Shown in pieces: positions 20,169 through 29,290 of a stretch of DNA of 64,000 nucleotides. The stretch spans positions 148,764-212,763 of the forward strand of contig NZ_JXTE01000003.1 in assembly GCF_000972385.1 (NCBI RefSeq), given 5' to 3'. A model generated the notes under the pieces. It searched no databases. It saw nothing but the letters and a program-made list of their open reading frames with translations, and was not told the origin of the DNA. This stretch comes from Streptomyces sp. WM6386. Lineage in GTDB: Bacteria > Actinomycetota > Actinomycetes > Streptomycetales > Streptomycetaceae. The position numbers were made by a program, and so were the translations under genes. Position 1 is the first letter of the stretch; every line of letters starts with the position of its first letter.

Positions 20169-20951
20169 GTGCCGCGCATGCTCGACGTCAGCGACGAGGT
20201 TCGCGCCGAGATCGGCGACGATGAGGCCAACCGGCTGCTCGCCGGAGAGAACGCCCCCGGCAGTTACGACTGCACGTCCTGCCGCACCCCGGGCGACTCC
20301 GAAGCGGAGCGCACCAGCACCGTCCTGTTCATCGGCGACGAGACCGCCGTCCTCGCCTTCGCCCACGCCACCTGTCTGCCCTCGCAGATCGTCCAGGTCA
20401 CCGAGGAGCAGCTCCAGGGAGCCGTGCGTTCCATCAGCGGCGACCGTGTCGACCCGAACCCGGAGAAGGCCGTGCCCGAACAGGCGGTGCTCGGCGTCAC
20501 CAGCGGACTCGTGCTGATCGCCGGGGAGTTGCACCCGGCGCTCGTGGTCGAACCGACGGCCCCTATCGTGCGCCCCGGCGCGACCGACGTCGGCGACGAC
20601 TTCCTGCCGCTCCTCATCGAGCAGGGGTTCATGCCGGTGACGGAGCTGACGGAGGTGCCGCCGGTGCTGCACGGGTGGTCGGTGCTCCTTGCGATGGGCC
20701 AGCTGCACGCGGTTCTTCAGCCGGGACCGACCGGTGGGCAGCCGGTCGCGTGGTGGCAGGCGCATCAGCCGCTCCAGGTCACGGAGAGCTGGCGGGCCGC
20801 CGCGAACAAGCATCAGCAGGTGCTGATGTTCGCGGCACCGGTGGGATCGATCGGGCGTCAGCCCCGAGAGGACCTGCTGCGGGATGCGATCGACAAGGCC
20901 GCGGCCAATGGGAAGTTGGTCGCTTCCGCGATGCCTCTTGCCGGGACCTGA
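20169..20951 (+). CDS. Conserved hypothetical protein
   Basis: 260 residues, no recognised domain. Soluble, acidic and without a signal peptide. It contains a CTSCRTPG motif near residue 35 that could be half of a metal site, and a later C in HATCLP. Alpha/beta composition. GTG start at 20169, 7 bases after GAGGGAG. Conserved across Streptomyces to my knowledge but of unknown role. It diverges from the Rpf gene and is followed by another hypothetical 68 bases on. Confidence 0.7.
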   Translation: MPRMLDVSDEVRAEIGDDEANRLLAGENAPGSYDCTSCRTPGDSEAERTSTVLFIGDETAVLAFAHATCLPSQIVQVTEEQLQGAVRSISGDRVDPNPEKAVPEQAVLGVTSGLVLIAGELHPALVVEPTAPIVRPGATDVGDDFLPLLIEQGFMPVTELTEVPPVLHGWSVLLAMGQLHAVLQPGPTGGQPVAWWQAHQPLQVTESWRAAANKHQQVLMFAAPVGSIGRQPREDLLRDAIDKAAANGKLVASAMPLAGT

Positions 20952-21019
20952 GGACGCCTGCCGCCTCGCGCCCCTGAAAGCGGCCGCATCTCATGATGCT
21001 CAGGGTCGTTTGGACATAC

Positions 21020-21409
21020 GTGCACACCTACGACGTTCCCCGCCGCCAGTCCTACCAGTCGATCCCGTCCTCGCGGCCGACTCCGGACCCGCTGTGCGGC
21101 CCATCGGCCACGCCGATCTACGACGCGCTCTACGCCGAGTACGTCAAGTCGTTCCGCTCGCTGCCGGGTGACCGCAGTGGCGAGGAGGAGCTGGGGTTCA
21201 CCGCGTTCGGGAACCTTCCGCAGGACGCGTACGGCGGCCACCGGCCGGGTTCGTTCAGCAGCTCGTACAGCGCCTACAGCGCGGGCGCGCACAGTGCCCG
21301 CGTCGGGCAGCAGCAGTCGCAGTGGCAGCGCGTCGGACAGATCGGGCAGCACGGCACGATGGTGCAGCATGTGCCGGCGCTGCCGCCCGGCCAGCGCCGC
21401 GGCTTCTGA
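21020..21409 (+). CDS. Conserved hypothetical protein, Ser/Gln-rich C-terminus
   Basis: About 129 residues, unknown function. The N-terminal half contains RRQSYQSIPSSRPTPDPLCG and TPIYDALYAEYVKSFRSLPG, which look like a conserved Streptomyces module; the C-terminal half is Ser/Tyr/Gln/His-rich and probably disordered. GTG at 21020 (VHTYDVPRRQ) is the chosen start; ATG at 20993 would add nine residues. A strong hairpin ends it and the convergent der. Confidence 0.6.
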   Translation: MHTYDVPRRQSYQSIPSSRPTPDPLCGPSATPIYDALYAEYVKSFRSLPGDRSGEEELGFTAFGNLPQDAYGGHRPGSFSSSYSAYSAGAHSARVGQQQSQWQRVGQIGQHGTMVQHVPALPPGQRRGF

Positions 21410-21413
21410 CACA

Positions 21414-21451
21414 GCAGGAAGGGCGGCCCCGACAGGGGCCGCCCTTCCTGC
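21414..21451. terminator. Bidirectional hairpin terminator
   Basis: Perfect 17-base arms (GCAGGAAGGGCGGCCCC and complement) with a 4-base GACA loop, between the convergent hypothetical gene and der. Confidence 0.85.
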
Positions 21452-21461
21452 GTTTCCGCGC

Positions 21462-22940
21462 TTACTTCTTCTTGGCGCCGCGCTTCTCGCGCACCCGCAC
21501 CGAGATATGGATCGGGGTGCCGTCGAAGCTGAACTCCTCACGCAGCCGGCGCTCGATGAAGCGGCGGTAGCCCGCCTCGATGAAGCCGGAGGCGAAGAGG
21601 ACGAACCGCGGGGGCTTGGTGCCGGCCTGGGTGCCGAAGAGAATGCGGGGCTGCTTGCCGCCACGGACCGGGTGCGGGTGGGCGGCGACCAGCTCGCCGA
21701 GGAAGGCGTTCAGGCGGCCCGTCGGAACACGGGTCTCCCAGCCGGCCAGAGCGGTCTCGATCGCCGGGACCAGCTTCTCCATGTGACGGCCGGTGCGCGC
21801 CGAGACATTGACCCGGGGCGCCCAGGCGACCTGGGCGAGCTCGGTCTCGATCTCCCGCTCCAGGTAGTAGCGACGCTCCTCGTCGAGGGTGTCCCACTTG
21901 TTGTAGGCGACGACGATCGCGCGCCCGGCCTCGACGGCCATCGTCACGATCCGCTGGTCCTGCACCGAGATGGACTCGGAGGCGTCGATCAGGATGACCG
22001 CGACCTCGGCCTTCTCGACAGCGGCCGCGGTGCGCAGCGAGGCGTAGTAGTCGGCGCCCTGCTGGAGGTGGACGCGCTTGCGGATGCCCGCCGTGTCGAC
22101 GAACTTCCAGGTGACGCCGCCGAGTTCGATGAGCTCGTCGACCGGGTCACGGGTGGTGCCCGCGAGTTCGTTGACGACGACACGCTCCTCGTTGGCCACC
22201 TTGTTCAGCAGGGAGGACTTGCCGACGTTCGGACGGCCGATGAGCGCGATGCGGCGCGGACCGCCGAGAGCGGTGCCGAAGGTCTGCTCAGGCGCCTCCG
22301 GCAGGGCCTCCAGGACGGCGTCCAGCATGTCGCCGGTGCCGCGGCCGTGCAGCGAGGAGACCGGGTGCGGCTCTCCGATGCCGAGGGACCACAGAGCGGT
22401 GGCGTCGGCCTCGCCGCTCTGGCCGTCGACCTTGTTGGCGCAGAGCACCACGGGCTTGTTGGCCTTGCGGAGCAGTCGTACGACCGCCTCGTCGGTGTCG
22501 GTGACGCCGACCTTGGCGTCGACGACGAACACGACGGCGTCGGCGGCCTCGATCGCGTACTCGGCCTGCGCGGCCACGGAGGCGTCGATGCCGAGGACGT
22601 CCTGCTCCCAGCCACCGGTGTCGACGACCTTGAAGCGACGGCCCGCCCACTCGGCCTCGTAGGTCACGCGGTCGCGGGTGACGCCGGGCTTGTCCTCGAC
22701 GACGGCCTCGCGGCGGCCGATGATCCGGTTCACCAGAGTCGACTTGCCGACGTTCGGGCGGCCGACGACGGCGAGCACGGGCAGCGGCCCGTGGCCGGCC
22801 TCCTCGATCGCGCCCTCGACGTCCTCGACATCGAAGCCCTCTTCCGCGGCGAGCTCCATGAACTCCGCGTACTCGGCATCGCCAAGCGCTCCGTGGTCGT
22901 GCTGCTCGCCCGAGCCGTCGGAGTGGATGTGGTCGTTCAT
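21462..22940 (-). CDS. der: Ribosome-assembly GTPase Der (EngA)
   Basis: About 492 residues with two tandem GTPase domains and a KH-like C-terminus, the Der hallmark; it acts in 50S subunit maturation. The first G1 loop is GRPNVGKST and the second [10 protein letters not shown]4 motifs are NKVD and NKWD. A 50-residue acidic, His-rich N-terminal extension precedes the first domain, usual in actinobacteria. ATG at 22940 was chosen over upstream codons because GAGGT precedes it. It follows plsC and cmk in the same direction, as in other Streptomyces. Confidence 0.96.
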   Translation of the reverse strand: MNDHIHSDGSGEQHDHGALGDAEYAEFMELAAEEGFDVEDVEGAIEEAGHGPLPVLAVVGRPNVGKSTLVNRIIGRREAVVEDKPGVTRDRVTYEAEWAGRRFKVVDTGGWEQDVLGIDASVAAQAEYAIEAADAVVFVVDAKVGVTDTDEAVVRLLRKANKPVVLCANKVDGQSGEADATALWSLGIGEPHPVSSLHGRGTGDMLDAVLEALPEAPEQTFGTALGGPRRIALIGRPNVGKSSLLNKVANEERVVVNELAGTTRDPVDELIELGGVTWKFVDTAGIRKRVHLQQGADYYASLRTAAAVEKAEVAVILIDASESISVQDQRIVTMAVEAGRAIVVAYNKWDTLDEERRYYLEREIETELAQVAWAPRVNVSARTGRHMEKLVPAIETALAGWETRVPTGRLNAFLGELVAAHPHPVRGGKQPRILFGTQAGTKPPRFVLFASGFIEAGYRRFIERRLREEFSFDGTPIHISVRVREKRGAKKK

Positions 22941-23019
22941 GAAGTCCGTACCTCGTCGTTCATCGTGGTGATCGGTGGACCACCCGGTTTCTCCGGTTTG
23001 ATCCACTACTTAGTGTCGC

Positions 23020-23664
23020 TCAGCGCCCGGTCAGGCGCCTGGCGTTTTCCAGGTGAGCGGTGAGCTGCTTCTGGATGCGCTCGGTCGCCTCGTCGAGCGC
23101 CTTGCGGGTACGCCGCCCGCTGCCGTCGCCCGCCTCGAAGGGGTCACCGAAGACCACGTCGACACGGCTGCGCAACGGAGGCAGCGCCTTTACCAACCGC
23201 CCGGGCCGGTCGGAACTTCCCAGCACGGCGACCGGGACGATCGCGGCGCCGCTGCGGACGGCGAAGTACGCGAGCCCGGCGCGCAGCGCGGCGAAGTCTC
23301 CCTCACCGCGGGTGCCCTCCGGGAAGATCCCGAGGACACCGCCGGCCGAGAGCACGTCCAGGGCCTGGGTGATGGCCGTGCGGTCGGTGCCCGACCGGTC
23401 GACCTTGACCTGTCCGATGGCGAGCAGGAACGGGTCGAGGGGGCCGATGAACGCTTCCTTCTTGATCAGGAAGTGCGTCGGCCGGGGCGCCACGCCCATG
23501 ACCATCGGGCCGTCGATGGCATGGGAGTGGTTGACGGCGTAGATCACCGGGCCGGTCGCGGGCACCTTCCAGGCGCCCAGCACGCGCGGCTTCCACAGCC
23601 CGTACATCAGGCCGACGCCGATGCGCCGCCCGACCTCTGCACCCCGCTCCGAAGGCACGGTCAC
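23020..23664 (-). CDS. 1-acyl-sn-glycerol-3-phosphate acyltransferase (PlsC-like)
   Basis: About 214 residues. It transfers an acyl chain to lysophosphatidate in phospholipid synthesis. The catalytic HX4D motif is in NHSHAIDGP (about residue 45) and the substrate-binding motif is FPEGTR. Starts at GTG 23664, overlapping the cmk stop (GTGA), so translation is coupled. Length is typical for the short actinobacterial PlsC proteins linked to cmk. Confidence 0.88.
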   Translation of the reverse strand: MTVPSERGAEVGRRIGVGLMYGLWKPRVLGAWKVPATGPVIYAVNHSHAIDGPMVMGVAPRPTHFLIKKEAFIGPLDPFLLAIGQVKVDRSGTDRTAITQALDVLSAGGVLGIFPEGTRGEGDFAALRAGLAYFAVRSGAAIVPVAVLGSSDRPGRLVKALPPLRSRVDVVFGDPFEAGDGSGRRTRKALDEATERIQKQLTAHLENARRLTGR

Positions 23665-24347
23665 TTCCCGGCCCGCTTCTCCTCGACGAGGGTGACGACG
23701 CACTCGATGACCTGCGTCAGCGTGAGCTCGGTGGTGTCCACCTCGACCGCGTCGCCGGCCTTGGCGAGCGGCGAGGTCTTCCGGCTGGAGTCGGCCGCGT
23801 CCCGCTTGACCAGGGCCTCGCGGGTGGCGTTGACGTCCGCGCCCTTCAGCTCACCGCTGCGGCGGGCGGCACGCGCCTCCGGGGAGGCGGTGAGGAAGAT
23901 CTTGAGGTCGGCGTCGGGCAGCACGGTCGTACCGATGTCGCGGCCCTCGACGACGATGCCCCGCTCCGCCGAGGCGGCGATCGAGCGCTGCAGCTCGGTG
24001 ATCCGCGCCCGCACCTCCGGCACCGCGCTCACCGCGCTGACCTTGGAGGTGACCTCCTGGGTGCGGATCGGCCCGGCGACGTCGGTGCCGTCGACGGTGA
24101 TCGTCGGGTCGGCCGGGTCGGTGCCGGAGATGATCTCCGCCTTGCCGGCCACGGCGGCGATCGCGGTCGGGTCCTCGATGTCGATCCCGTTGGTCACCAT
24201 CCACCACGTGATCGCCCGGTACTGGGCGCCGGTGTCCAGGTAGCTCAGACCGAGCTGCGCCGCGACGGCCTTCGACGTGCTCGACTTGCCGGTGCCGGAG
24301 GGACCGTCGATGGCGACGATCACGGGCGGGGCGGCGCCGTTTTCCAC
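23661..24347 (-). CDS. cmk: Cytidylate kinase
   Basis: About 228 residues. It phosphorylates CMP and dCMP with ATP. The P-loop DGPSGTGKSSTSK starts about residue 13; also visible are YLDTGAQYRA and the GRDIGTTVLP nucleotide-binding segment. GTG at 24347 has AGGAAGG upstream; the 20 residues before it are Pro-rich and not part of the family. Sits in the tyrA-cmk-plsC-der run, a standard order. Confidence 0.95.
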   Translation of the reverse strand: MENGAAPPVIVAIDGPSGTGKSSTSKAVAAQLGLSYLDTGAQYRAITWWMVTNGIDIEDPTAIAAVAGKAEIISGTDPADPTITVDGTDVAGPIRTQEVTSKVSAVSAVPEVRARITELQRSIAASAERGIVVEGRDIGTTVLPDADLKIFLTASPEARAARRSGELKGADVNATREALVKRDAADSSRKTSPLAKAGDAVEVDTTELTLTQVIECVVTLVEEKRAGK

Positions 24348-24434
24348 GGGAGGACACCTTCCTGGTGCGGTGTGGTGGGGAGTGCGGGGCGCGATGGGGC
24401 CCCGCACAAGGGTACTGGCTCGTCGGCGGCCTCT

Positions 24435-25520
24435 TTACTGGCGGATGGCCCAGCCACGCTCCCGCAGTGCCGCCGTCAGGACCGGCGCCGTCTGCGGCTC
24501 CACCATCAGCTGCACCAGACCCGCCTGCTGCCCGGTCGCGTGCTCGATGCGCACGTCCTCGATGTTGACCCCGGCCCGTCCCGCGTCCGCGAAGATACGG
24601 GCCAGCTGACCGGGCTGGTCGTCGATGAGGACGGCCACGACCTCGTACGTGCGCGGGGCGGACCCGTGCTTGCCGGGTACCCGCACCTGGCCCGCGTTCC
24701 CGCGCCGCAGCACGTCCTCGATACCCACGGCTCCCTCACCGCGCTTGGCCTCGTCGGAGGACTGCAGGGACCGCAGCGCCCGCACCGTCTCCTCGATGTC
24801 GGCGGCGACGTCGGTGAGCAGGTCGGCGACCGGCCCCGGGTTCGCGGAGAGGATGTCGATCCACATCCGGGGGTCGGACGCGGCGATCCGGGTCACATCA
24901 CGGATGCCCTGGCCGCACAGTCGTACGGCGGCCTCCTCGGCGCTCTCCAGCCGCGCGGCGACCATGCTCGACACCAGGTGGGGCATGTGGGAGACCAGCG
25001 CGACGGCGCGATCGTGGGCGTCGGCGTCCATCACGACCGGTACGGCACGGCAGTGCGAGACCAGTTCCAGGGCGAGGTTCAGCACCTCGGTGTCGGTGTC
25101 CCGGGTCGGCGTCAGCACCCAGGGGCGGCCCTCGAAGAGGTCGCCGGTCGCGGCCAGCGGGCCGGACTTCTCGCGGCCGGACATGGGGTGCGTGCCGATG
25201 TACGAGGCGAGGTCGACGCCGAGCGCCTCCAGCTCGCGGCGCGGTCCGCCCTTGACGCTCGCCACGTCGATGTAGCCGCGGGCCACGCCCCGGCGCATGA
25301 CGTCGGCGAGCACCGCGGCCACATGGGCGGGCGGGGCCGCGACGATCGCGAGGTCGACGGGCCCCTCGGGCTCCTCGTCGGTGCCGGCACCGAGCGCGGC
25401 GGCGGTGCGGGCCTGCTCGGGGTCGTGGTCGGCCAGGTGGACCTGGACGCCCCGGCTGACCAGCGCCAGCGCGGCGGACGTGCCGATGAGGCCGGTGCCG
25501 ATCACGAGTGCGGTTCTCAC
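24435..25520 (-). CDS. tyrA: Prephenate dehydrogenase with ACT domain
   Basis: About 361 residues. NAD(P)-dependent conversion of prephenate to 4-hydroxyphenylpyruvate in tyrosine synthesis. The dinucleotide motif is VIGTGLIGTSAAL at the N-terminus, GTHPMSGREKSG is the prephenate-binding region, and a C-terminal ACT domain (VAVLIDDQPGQLARIFADAG) suggests feedback control by an aromatic amino acid. GTG at 25520 overlaps the aroH stop (GTGA). Confidence 0.94.
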   Translation of the reverse strand: MRTALVIGTGLIGTSAALALVSRGVQVHLADHDPEQARTAAALGAGTDEEPEGPVDLAIVAAPPAHVAAVLADVMRRGVARGYIDVASVKGGPRRELEALGVDLASYIGTHPMSGREKSGPLAATGDLFEGRPWVLTPTRDTDTEVLNLALELVSHCRAVPVVMDADAHDRAVALVSHMPHLVSSMVAARLESAEEAAVRLCGQGIRDVTRIAASDPRMWIDILSANPGPVADLLTDVAADIEETVRALRSLQSSDEAKRGEGAVGIEDVLRRGNAGQVRVPGKHGSAPRTYEVVAVLIDDQPGQLARIFADAGRAGVNIEDVRIEHATGQQAGLVQLMVEPQTAPVLTAALRERGWAIRQ

Positions 25521-25879
25521 TGGGCGATGTCCTTGCGCAGGGCGGCCGCGGTGCCCAGGTAGACGTGGTTGATCTCGGTACGGGACCGGTCGGACTCTAT
25601 GTGCGCGAGGATCCGCACGACGCGGGGCATGGCGCCCTCGATGTCGAGCTCCTGGGCGCAGATCAGCGGGACGTCCACGATGCCGAGCTTGCGGGCCGCG
25701 GCCGCGGGGAAGTCGCTGTGCAGATCCGGTGTGGCCGTGAACCAGATGCTGATGAGGTCGTCCGCGGTGAGGTCGTTCCGCTCCAGGACGGCGGTGAGCA
25801 GCGCTCCGACCTGCTCGTCCATGTGACCGGCTTCGTCCCGTTCGAGTTGGACGGCGCCCCGGACCGCTCGTACCGCCAC
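25517..25879 (-). CDS. aroH: Chorismate mutase, AroH class
   Basis: 120 residues, matching the AroH trimeric class rather than the AroQ helical class: VRAVRGAVQLERDEAGHMDE at the N-terminus and LTADDLISIWFTATPDLHSDFP. It rearranges chorismate to prephenate, the substrate of TyrA, which it overlaps by 4 bases; the pair forms a phenylalanine/tyrosine branch operon. ATG-type start at 25879. Confidence 0.94.
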   Translation of the reverse strand: MAVRAVRGAVQLERDEAGHMDEQVGALLTAVLERNDLTADDLISIWFTATPDLHSDFPAAAARKLGIVDVPLICAQELDIEGAMPRVVRILAHIESDRSRTEINHVYLGTAAALRKDIAQ

Positions 25880-25970
25880 GGCTCTGCTCCTTGCTGATGT
25901 ACGGCTCTTGGTACATCCAGCCTAGTCAGCCCGCGTCGGGCCGGTGTGCGCCGCCCGCCCGCTGAGACAC

Positions 25971-26375
25971 CTACAGGTTCCGCTGCCCGGCGGGCTCGTC
26001 GAGGTCGGCCGGCAGCTGTCCGTCCGGCGTCAGCGTGTCCACGGCCCGCGGCAGCACCTGGGCCAGCTCGTCCGCGGCCCTGCCCGTGGAGACTCCCGTC
26101 TCCTCGGCGACCTGCTGGAGGGTCTCGTCGGGCAGCGCCTGCTGGATCTGCGCGCCGGTCACGGACTGGTTGGCGCCGGTGCCGACCCAGGAGTCCTTCT
26201 GTTCGGCGAGGCCCGACTTGGCGAGCGTGTCGAGCAGTCCGCCCAGCGGGTGGTTGCCGTGGCCGCCCTGTTTGCCGAGCGCGGAGAGCAGCGCGCCGAG
26301 GATGTTGCTCCCGCTGGAACCGTTGCCCGAGCCGAGGAGTCCTCCCAGAAGACTGCCGACGTCGTTACCCGCCAT
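25971..26375 (-). CDS. YidB/DUF937-like protein
   Basis: 134 residues. A Gly/Leu/Ser-rich N-terminus (GSLLGGLLGSGNGSSGSNIL) is followed by SWVGTGANQSVTGAQIQQAL, the YidB-family signature. Function unknown. Soluble-looking, no signal peptide. ATG start. Single gene downstream of the aroH promoter region and divergent from the 26549 gene. Confidence 0.85.
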   Translation of the reverse strand: MAGNDVGSLLGGLLGSGNGSSGSNILGALLSALGKQGGHGNHPLGGLLDTLAKSGLAEQKDSWVGTGANQSVTGAQIQQALPDETLQQVAEETGVSTGRAADELAQVLPRAVDTLTPDGQLPADLDEPAGQRNL

Positions 26376-26548
26376 GGTCGTGCCTTTCGCGAGGTCGGCC
26401 GAGCCCGGGGGACCCGGCGCCGAACTCTGCCAATGTCACCCAGATTGCCCTGTTCCGCTACTTGTGGTGAGAACGCGCCCGTGCGCCTCTGGACGCAAGG
26501 CCCCGGGTCCGCTCTCATGGCAGGAAGCTCGCCTCGGGGGAGGCCCGT

Positions 26549-27247
26549 ATGAAGCGTTCCGGACCACTGCTCACCCTTCTCGCGGGTCTGCTGGTAGGCC
26601 TGTTCATGCTGTCGCTGAATGCGACGACCGGCGAGAAGACCACCTCGTCGTCGGTGCGGGAGTCGCCGAGCACGAAGGCGTCACCGAGCCCGACCCCCAC
26701 GCGGACGACCCCGTCCGCGTCCCCCTCGCCGTCGAAGGTGCCCGTCCCGGACGCCGACTACGCGGGCCGCACCGACGACGACTCCTCCGCGATCGCCGTG
26801 TCCCTGCGCGACGGCCGGGCGATCGCGTACTTCTGCGACGGCCGGGACAAGGAGTCGTGGCTCAAGGGCGACGTCGAGGACGACGGCACCATGAAGCTCA
26901 CCGCCAAGGACGGCTCGAAGCTGAACGGCACCCTCAAGGAGGGCGTGGGGGTCCCCCCGCTCGAGCGGAGCCGAGAGTGGGGGAGGATCAGCGGCACGGT
27001 CGACATCGGCGGCGGGCACTACACCTTCACCGCCGACAAGGCGATCAAGCCGTCCGGCCTGTACCGGGCGACCGCCACCGTGCGCGACGCGAAGTTCGAC
27101 GGCGGCTGGATCGTGCTGAAGGACGGCAGCCAGGTCGGCATCCTCAAGAAGGACGGCAAGCCCTCCCCCGCACCCGAGATCGACCCGGAGACCGGCGTGG
27201 TGACGGTCGACGGACAGCAGCTCACGGCCCGCCCCGTCACCCCCTGA
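26549..27247 (+). CDS. Hypothetical secreted or membrane-anchored protein with an in-frame dispersed repeat
   Basis: 232 residues. One N-terminal hydrophobic helix (LLTLLAGLLVGLFMLSL), then a Ser/Thr/Pro linker, then a beta-rich domain (YAGRTDDDSSAIAVSLRDGR, IAYFCDGRDKESWLKG). No family recognised. Residues about 134-146 (VPPLERSREWGR) are encoded by the 40-base family B repeat, so the domain has been lengthened there. It may belong with the DUF6529 and Rieske genes downstream: the next ATG is only 26 bases away. Confidence 0.75.
   Translation: MKRSGPLLTLLAGLLVGLFMLSLNATTGEKTTSSSVRESPSTKASPSPTPTRTTPSASPSPSKVPVPDADYAGRTDDDSSAIAVSLRDGRAIAYFCDGRDKESWLKGDVEDDGTMKLTAKDGSKLNGTLKEGVGVPPLERSREWGRISGTVDIGGGHYTFTADKAIKPSGLYRATATVRDAKFDGGWIVLKDGSQVGILKKDGKPSPAPEIDPETGVVTVDGQQLTARPVTP
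26947..26986 (+). repeat. 40-base dispersed repeat, family B copy 2, in frame in a secreted protein gene
   Basis: Same ends and length as the copy at 10873-10912 (GGGGGTCCCCCCGCTCGAG, GAGAGTGGGGGAGG), with centre CGGAGCCGA. It is read here in a different frame relative to the repeat than in the WYL gene. It adds about 13 codons without breaking the protein. Confidence 0.75.
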
Positions 27248-27273
27248 ACTCCAGTCCGTACGAGGGAGCCGAC

Positions 27274-27858
27274 ATGACCGCCGACCCGAACGCCGCCACC
27301 CAGGGATTCCCCTCTCCCCAGCCCTCCGAGCCGCGGCCGAGCCCGGCGCGCTATCTGGTCCCCGCGCTGGCCGCCGCCGCGGTGGCGGTCGCCCTCGGTG
27401 TGTACGGCAAGGTCCACGACCCGGCGGGGACCGCCTTCAACCTCGCCGGTTTCAGCAGCACGGGCGCGGTGAAGTCCTGGCTGGCGACGGTCGCGATCTT
27501 CTTCGCCGTCGTCCAGTTCTCCTCGGCGCTGATGATGTACGGCAGGCTGCCGGGCCCGAGCTGGTCAGGGGTGCTGCACCGCTGGTCGGGGCGGGTGGCG
27601 TTCCTGGTGTCGGTGCCGGTGGCGGTGCACTGTCTGTACGCGCTGGGCTATCAGACGTACGAAACACGCGTTTTCTGGCACTCCCTCCTGGGTTGCTTCT
27701 TCTTCGGAGTGTTCAGTGCCAAGATGCTGCTGCTCCGCTCGGAGCGACTCCCCAACTGGCTGCTGCCGATCGTCGGCGGGCTCGTCTTCACCGCGCTCAC
27801 GATCGTCTGGCTGACCTCCGCCCTCTGGTTCTTCCGCACCTTCGGAGTGACTACATGA
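27274..27858 (+). CDS. DUF6529 membrane protein, probable heme-binding four-helix type
   Basis: About 194 residues with a Pro-rich N-terminus and five hydrophobic helices. Histidines sit in or at helices in LHRWSGR, PVAVHCLYALG and FWHSLLG, a spacing like cytochrome b561 or ferric-reductase-type b-heme proteins. Heme binding is inference. The ATG at 27274 follows GAGGGAG. Its stop overlaps the Rieske gene start (ATGA), so the two proteins are made together and may form a membrane redox pair. Confidence 0.8.
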   Translation: MTADPNAATQGFPSPQPSEPRPSPARYLVPALAAAAVAVALGVYGKVHDPAGTAFNLAGFSSTGAVKSWLATVAIFFAVVQFSSALMMYGRLPGPSWSGVLHRWSGRVAFLVSVPVAVHCLYALGYQTYETRVFWHSLLGCFFFGVFSAKMLLLRSERLPNWLLPIVGGLVFTALTIVWLTSALWFFRTFGVTT

Positions 27859-28274
27859 CGACTCACGGCCCGACGCGACGCACGGTCCTCCTCGCGACGG
27901 GGGCCGCGGCGTTCACCGTCGGCTGCGGCGAGTACGGCAACGAAGGCGACAGCGACTCCGGGTCCGACACCGTCGAGGCCTCCGCCGGTCAGGAACTGGC
28001 GAAGACCAGTGAGATCCCGGTCGGCGGCGGCAAGATCTTCAAGGACGAGAAGGTCGTCGTCACCCAGCCGAAGAAGGGCGAGTTCAAGGCCTTCACCAAC
28101 ATCTGCACCCACCAGCAGTGCCCGGTGGCCAACGTCGACGGCGGCACCATCAACTGCACCTGCCACGGCAGCAAGTTCAGCATCACGGACGGCTCGGTGG
28201 CGAACCCCCCGGCGACCCAGCCGCTGGCCGAGAAGAAGATCGCGGTGCAGGGCGACTCGATCAAGCTGGCCTAG
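27855..28274 (+). CDS. Rieske [2Fe-2S] protein with Tat-type lipoprotein signal
   Basis: 139 residues. The N-terminus has twin arginines followed by a short hydrophobic run and a Cys (RRTVLLATGAAAFTVGCG), fitting a Tat-exported lipoprotein. The Rieske cluster ligands are intact: CTHQQCPV (Cys-X-His) and CTCHGSKFS (Cys-X2-His). It would hold a [2Fe-2S] cluster outside the membrane. It overlaps the DUF6529 stop by 4 bases and runs tail to tail into the ADP-ribosylglycohydrolase gene, sharing 4 bases with it. Confidence 0.92.
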   Translation: MTTHGPTRRTVLLATGAAAFTVGCGEYGNEGDSDSGSDTVEASAGQELAKTSEIPVGGGKIFKDEKVVVTQPKKGEFKAFTNICTHQQCPVANVDGGTINCTCHGSKFSITDGSVANPPATQPLAEKKIAVQGDSIKLA

Positions 28275-29290
28275 TCCCAGAGGGCGCCGAGCGTCGCCAA
28301 CTCGCTCTGGTACTCGATCCGGTCCGCCCACTCGGTGGGCCATACCTCGGCCCCGTGGTACGCCCCCGCGAAGGCCCCCGCCAGAGCGGCGATCGAGTCG
28401 GAGTCCCCGGCGGTGCAGGCGGCCCGCCGCAGGGCCGTCACCGGCTCGTCGACGAACAGCAGGAAGCACAGCAGCCCGGTCGCCAGCGCCTCCTCGGCGA
28501 TCCACCCCTCGCCGGTCGCCAGACACGGATCGGTCTCCGGGGACACCGAACGGACCGCCGCCTGAAGGCGCTCGAGGATCTCCAGGCACTCGTCCCAGCC
28601 GCGCGCGATGAAGTGCTCGGCCGTCGGGTCCTGGCTGCGGGTCCACAGGTCTCCGAGCCAGCGGTCGTGGTAGCGGGTGCGGTTCTCGACGGCGTACGAC
28701 CGCAGCAGCCCGACCAGTCCGGTCGGCTCGGCACCCTGGGCGAGCAGCCGTACGGCGTGCGCGGTGAGGTCGGACGCGGCGAGCGCGGTCGGGTGCCCAT
28801 GAGTGAGCGCGGACTGCAACTGGGCGGCGCCGGAGCGCTGTTCGTCGCTCAGGCCGGGGACCAGGCCGACGGGGGCGACGCGCATGTTGGCGCCGCAGCC
28901 CTTGGAGTGGATCTGACTGGCGTCCTGCCACAGCCGCCCTTCGCTCTTCAGCAGATTGCACGCGACGAGACAGGTCCGGCCCGGCGCGCGGTTGTTCTCC
29001 GGCGACTGGTACCAGTCCACGAACTCCTCGCGCACCGGACGCTCCATCCGCTTGGGCGCGAGCAGCCCACGGTCCATGGCCGTCCGCAGCCCTCGTCCCA
29101 GCGCCAGCGTCATCTGCGTGTCGTCCGTGACGATCGCCGGCTTCGGCAGCTCCATCTCCCGCCACGGCCCGCACTTGGCGAGGATCGACGGCACGTCGTT
29201 GAACTCGGTCGGGAAGCCCAGCGCGTCCCCCAGGGCGAGCCCCAGCAGGGCTCCCGTGGCGGCGCGCTTCCTGACGGTCGTGGCGGTCAT
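28271..29290 (-). CDS. ADP-ribosylglycohydrolase (DraG/ARH-like)
   Basis: About 339 residues. It would remove ADP-ribose from proteins or small molecules using a binuclear Mg site. Ligand motifs are GLALGDALGFPTEF near the N-terminus, VTDDTQMTLALGRGL, and a C-terminal ACTAGDSDSIAALAGAFAGA. The ATG overlaps the stop of the upstream NrtR-like gene (ATGA). Co-occurrence with an NrtR-type regulator places it in NAD/ADP-ribose metabolism. Confidence 0.92.
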   Translation of the reverse strand: MTATTVRKRAATGALLGLALGDALGFPTEFNDVPSILAKCGPWREMELPKPAIVTDDTQMTLALGRGLRTAMDRGLLAPKRMERPVREEFVDWYQSPENNRAPGRTCLVACNLLKSEGRLWQDASQIHSKGCGANMRVAPVGLVPGLSDEQRSGAAQLQSALTHGHPTALAASDLTAHAVRLLAQGAEPTGLVGLLRSYAVENRTRYHDRWLGDLWTRSQDPTAEHFIARGWDECLEILERLQAAVRSVSPETDPCLATGEGWIAEEALATGLLCFLLFVDEPVTALRRAACTAGDSDSIAALAGAFAGAYHGAEVWPTEWADRIEYQSELATLGALWD

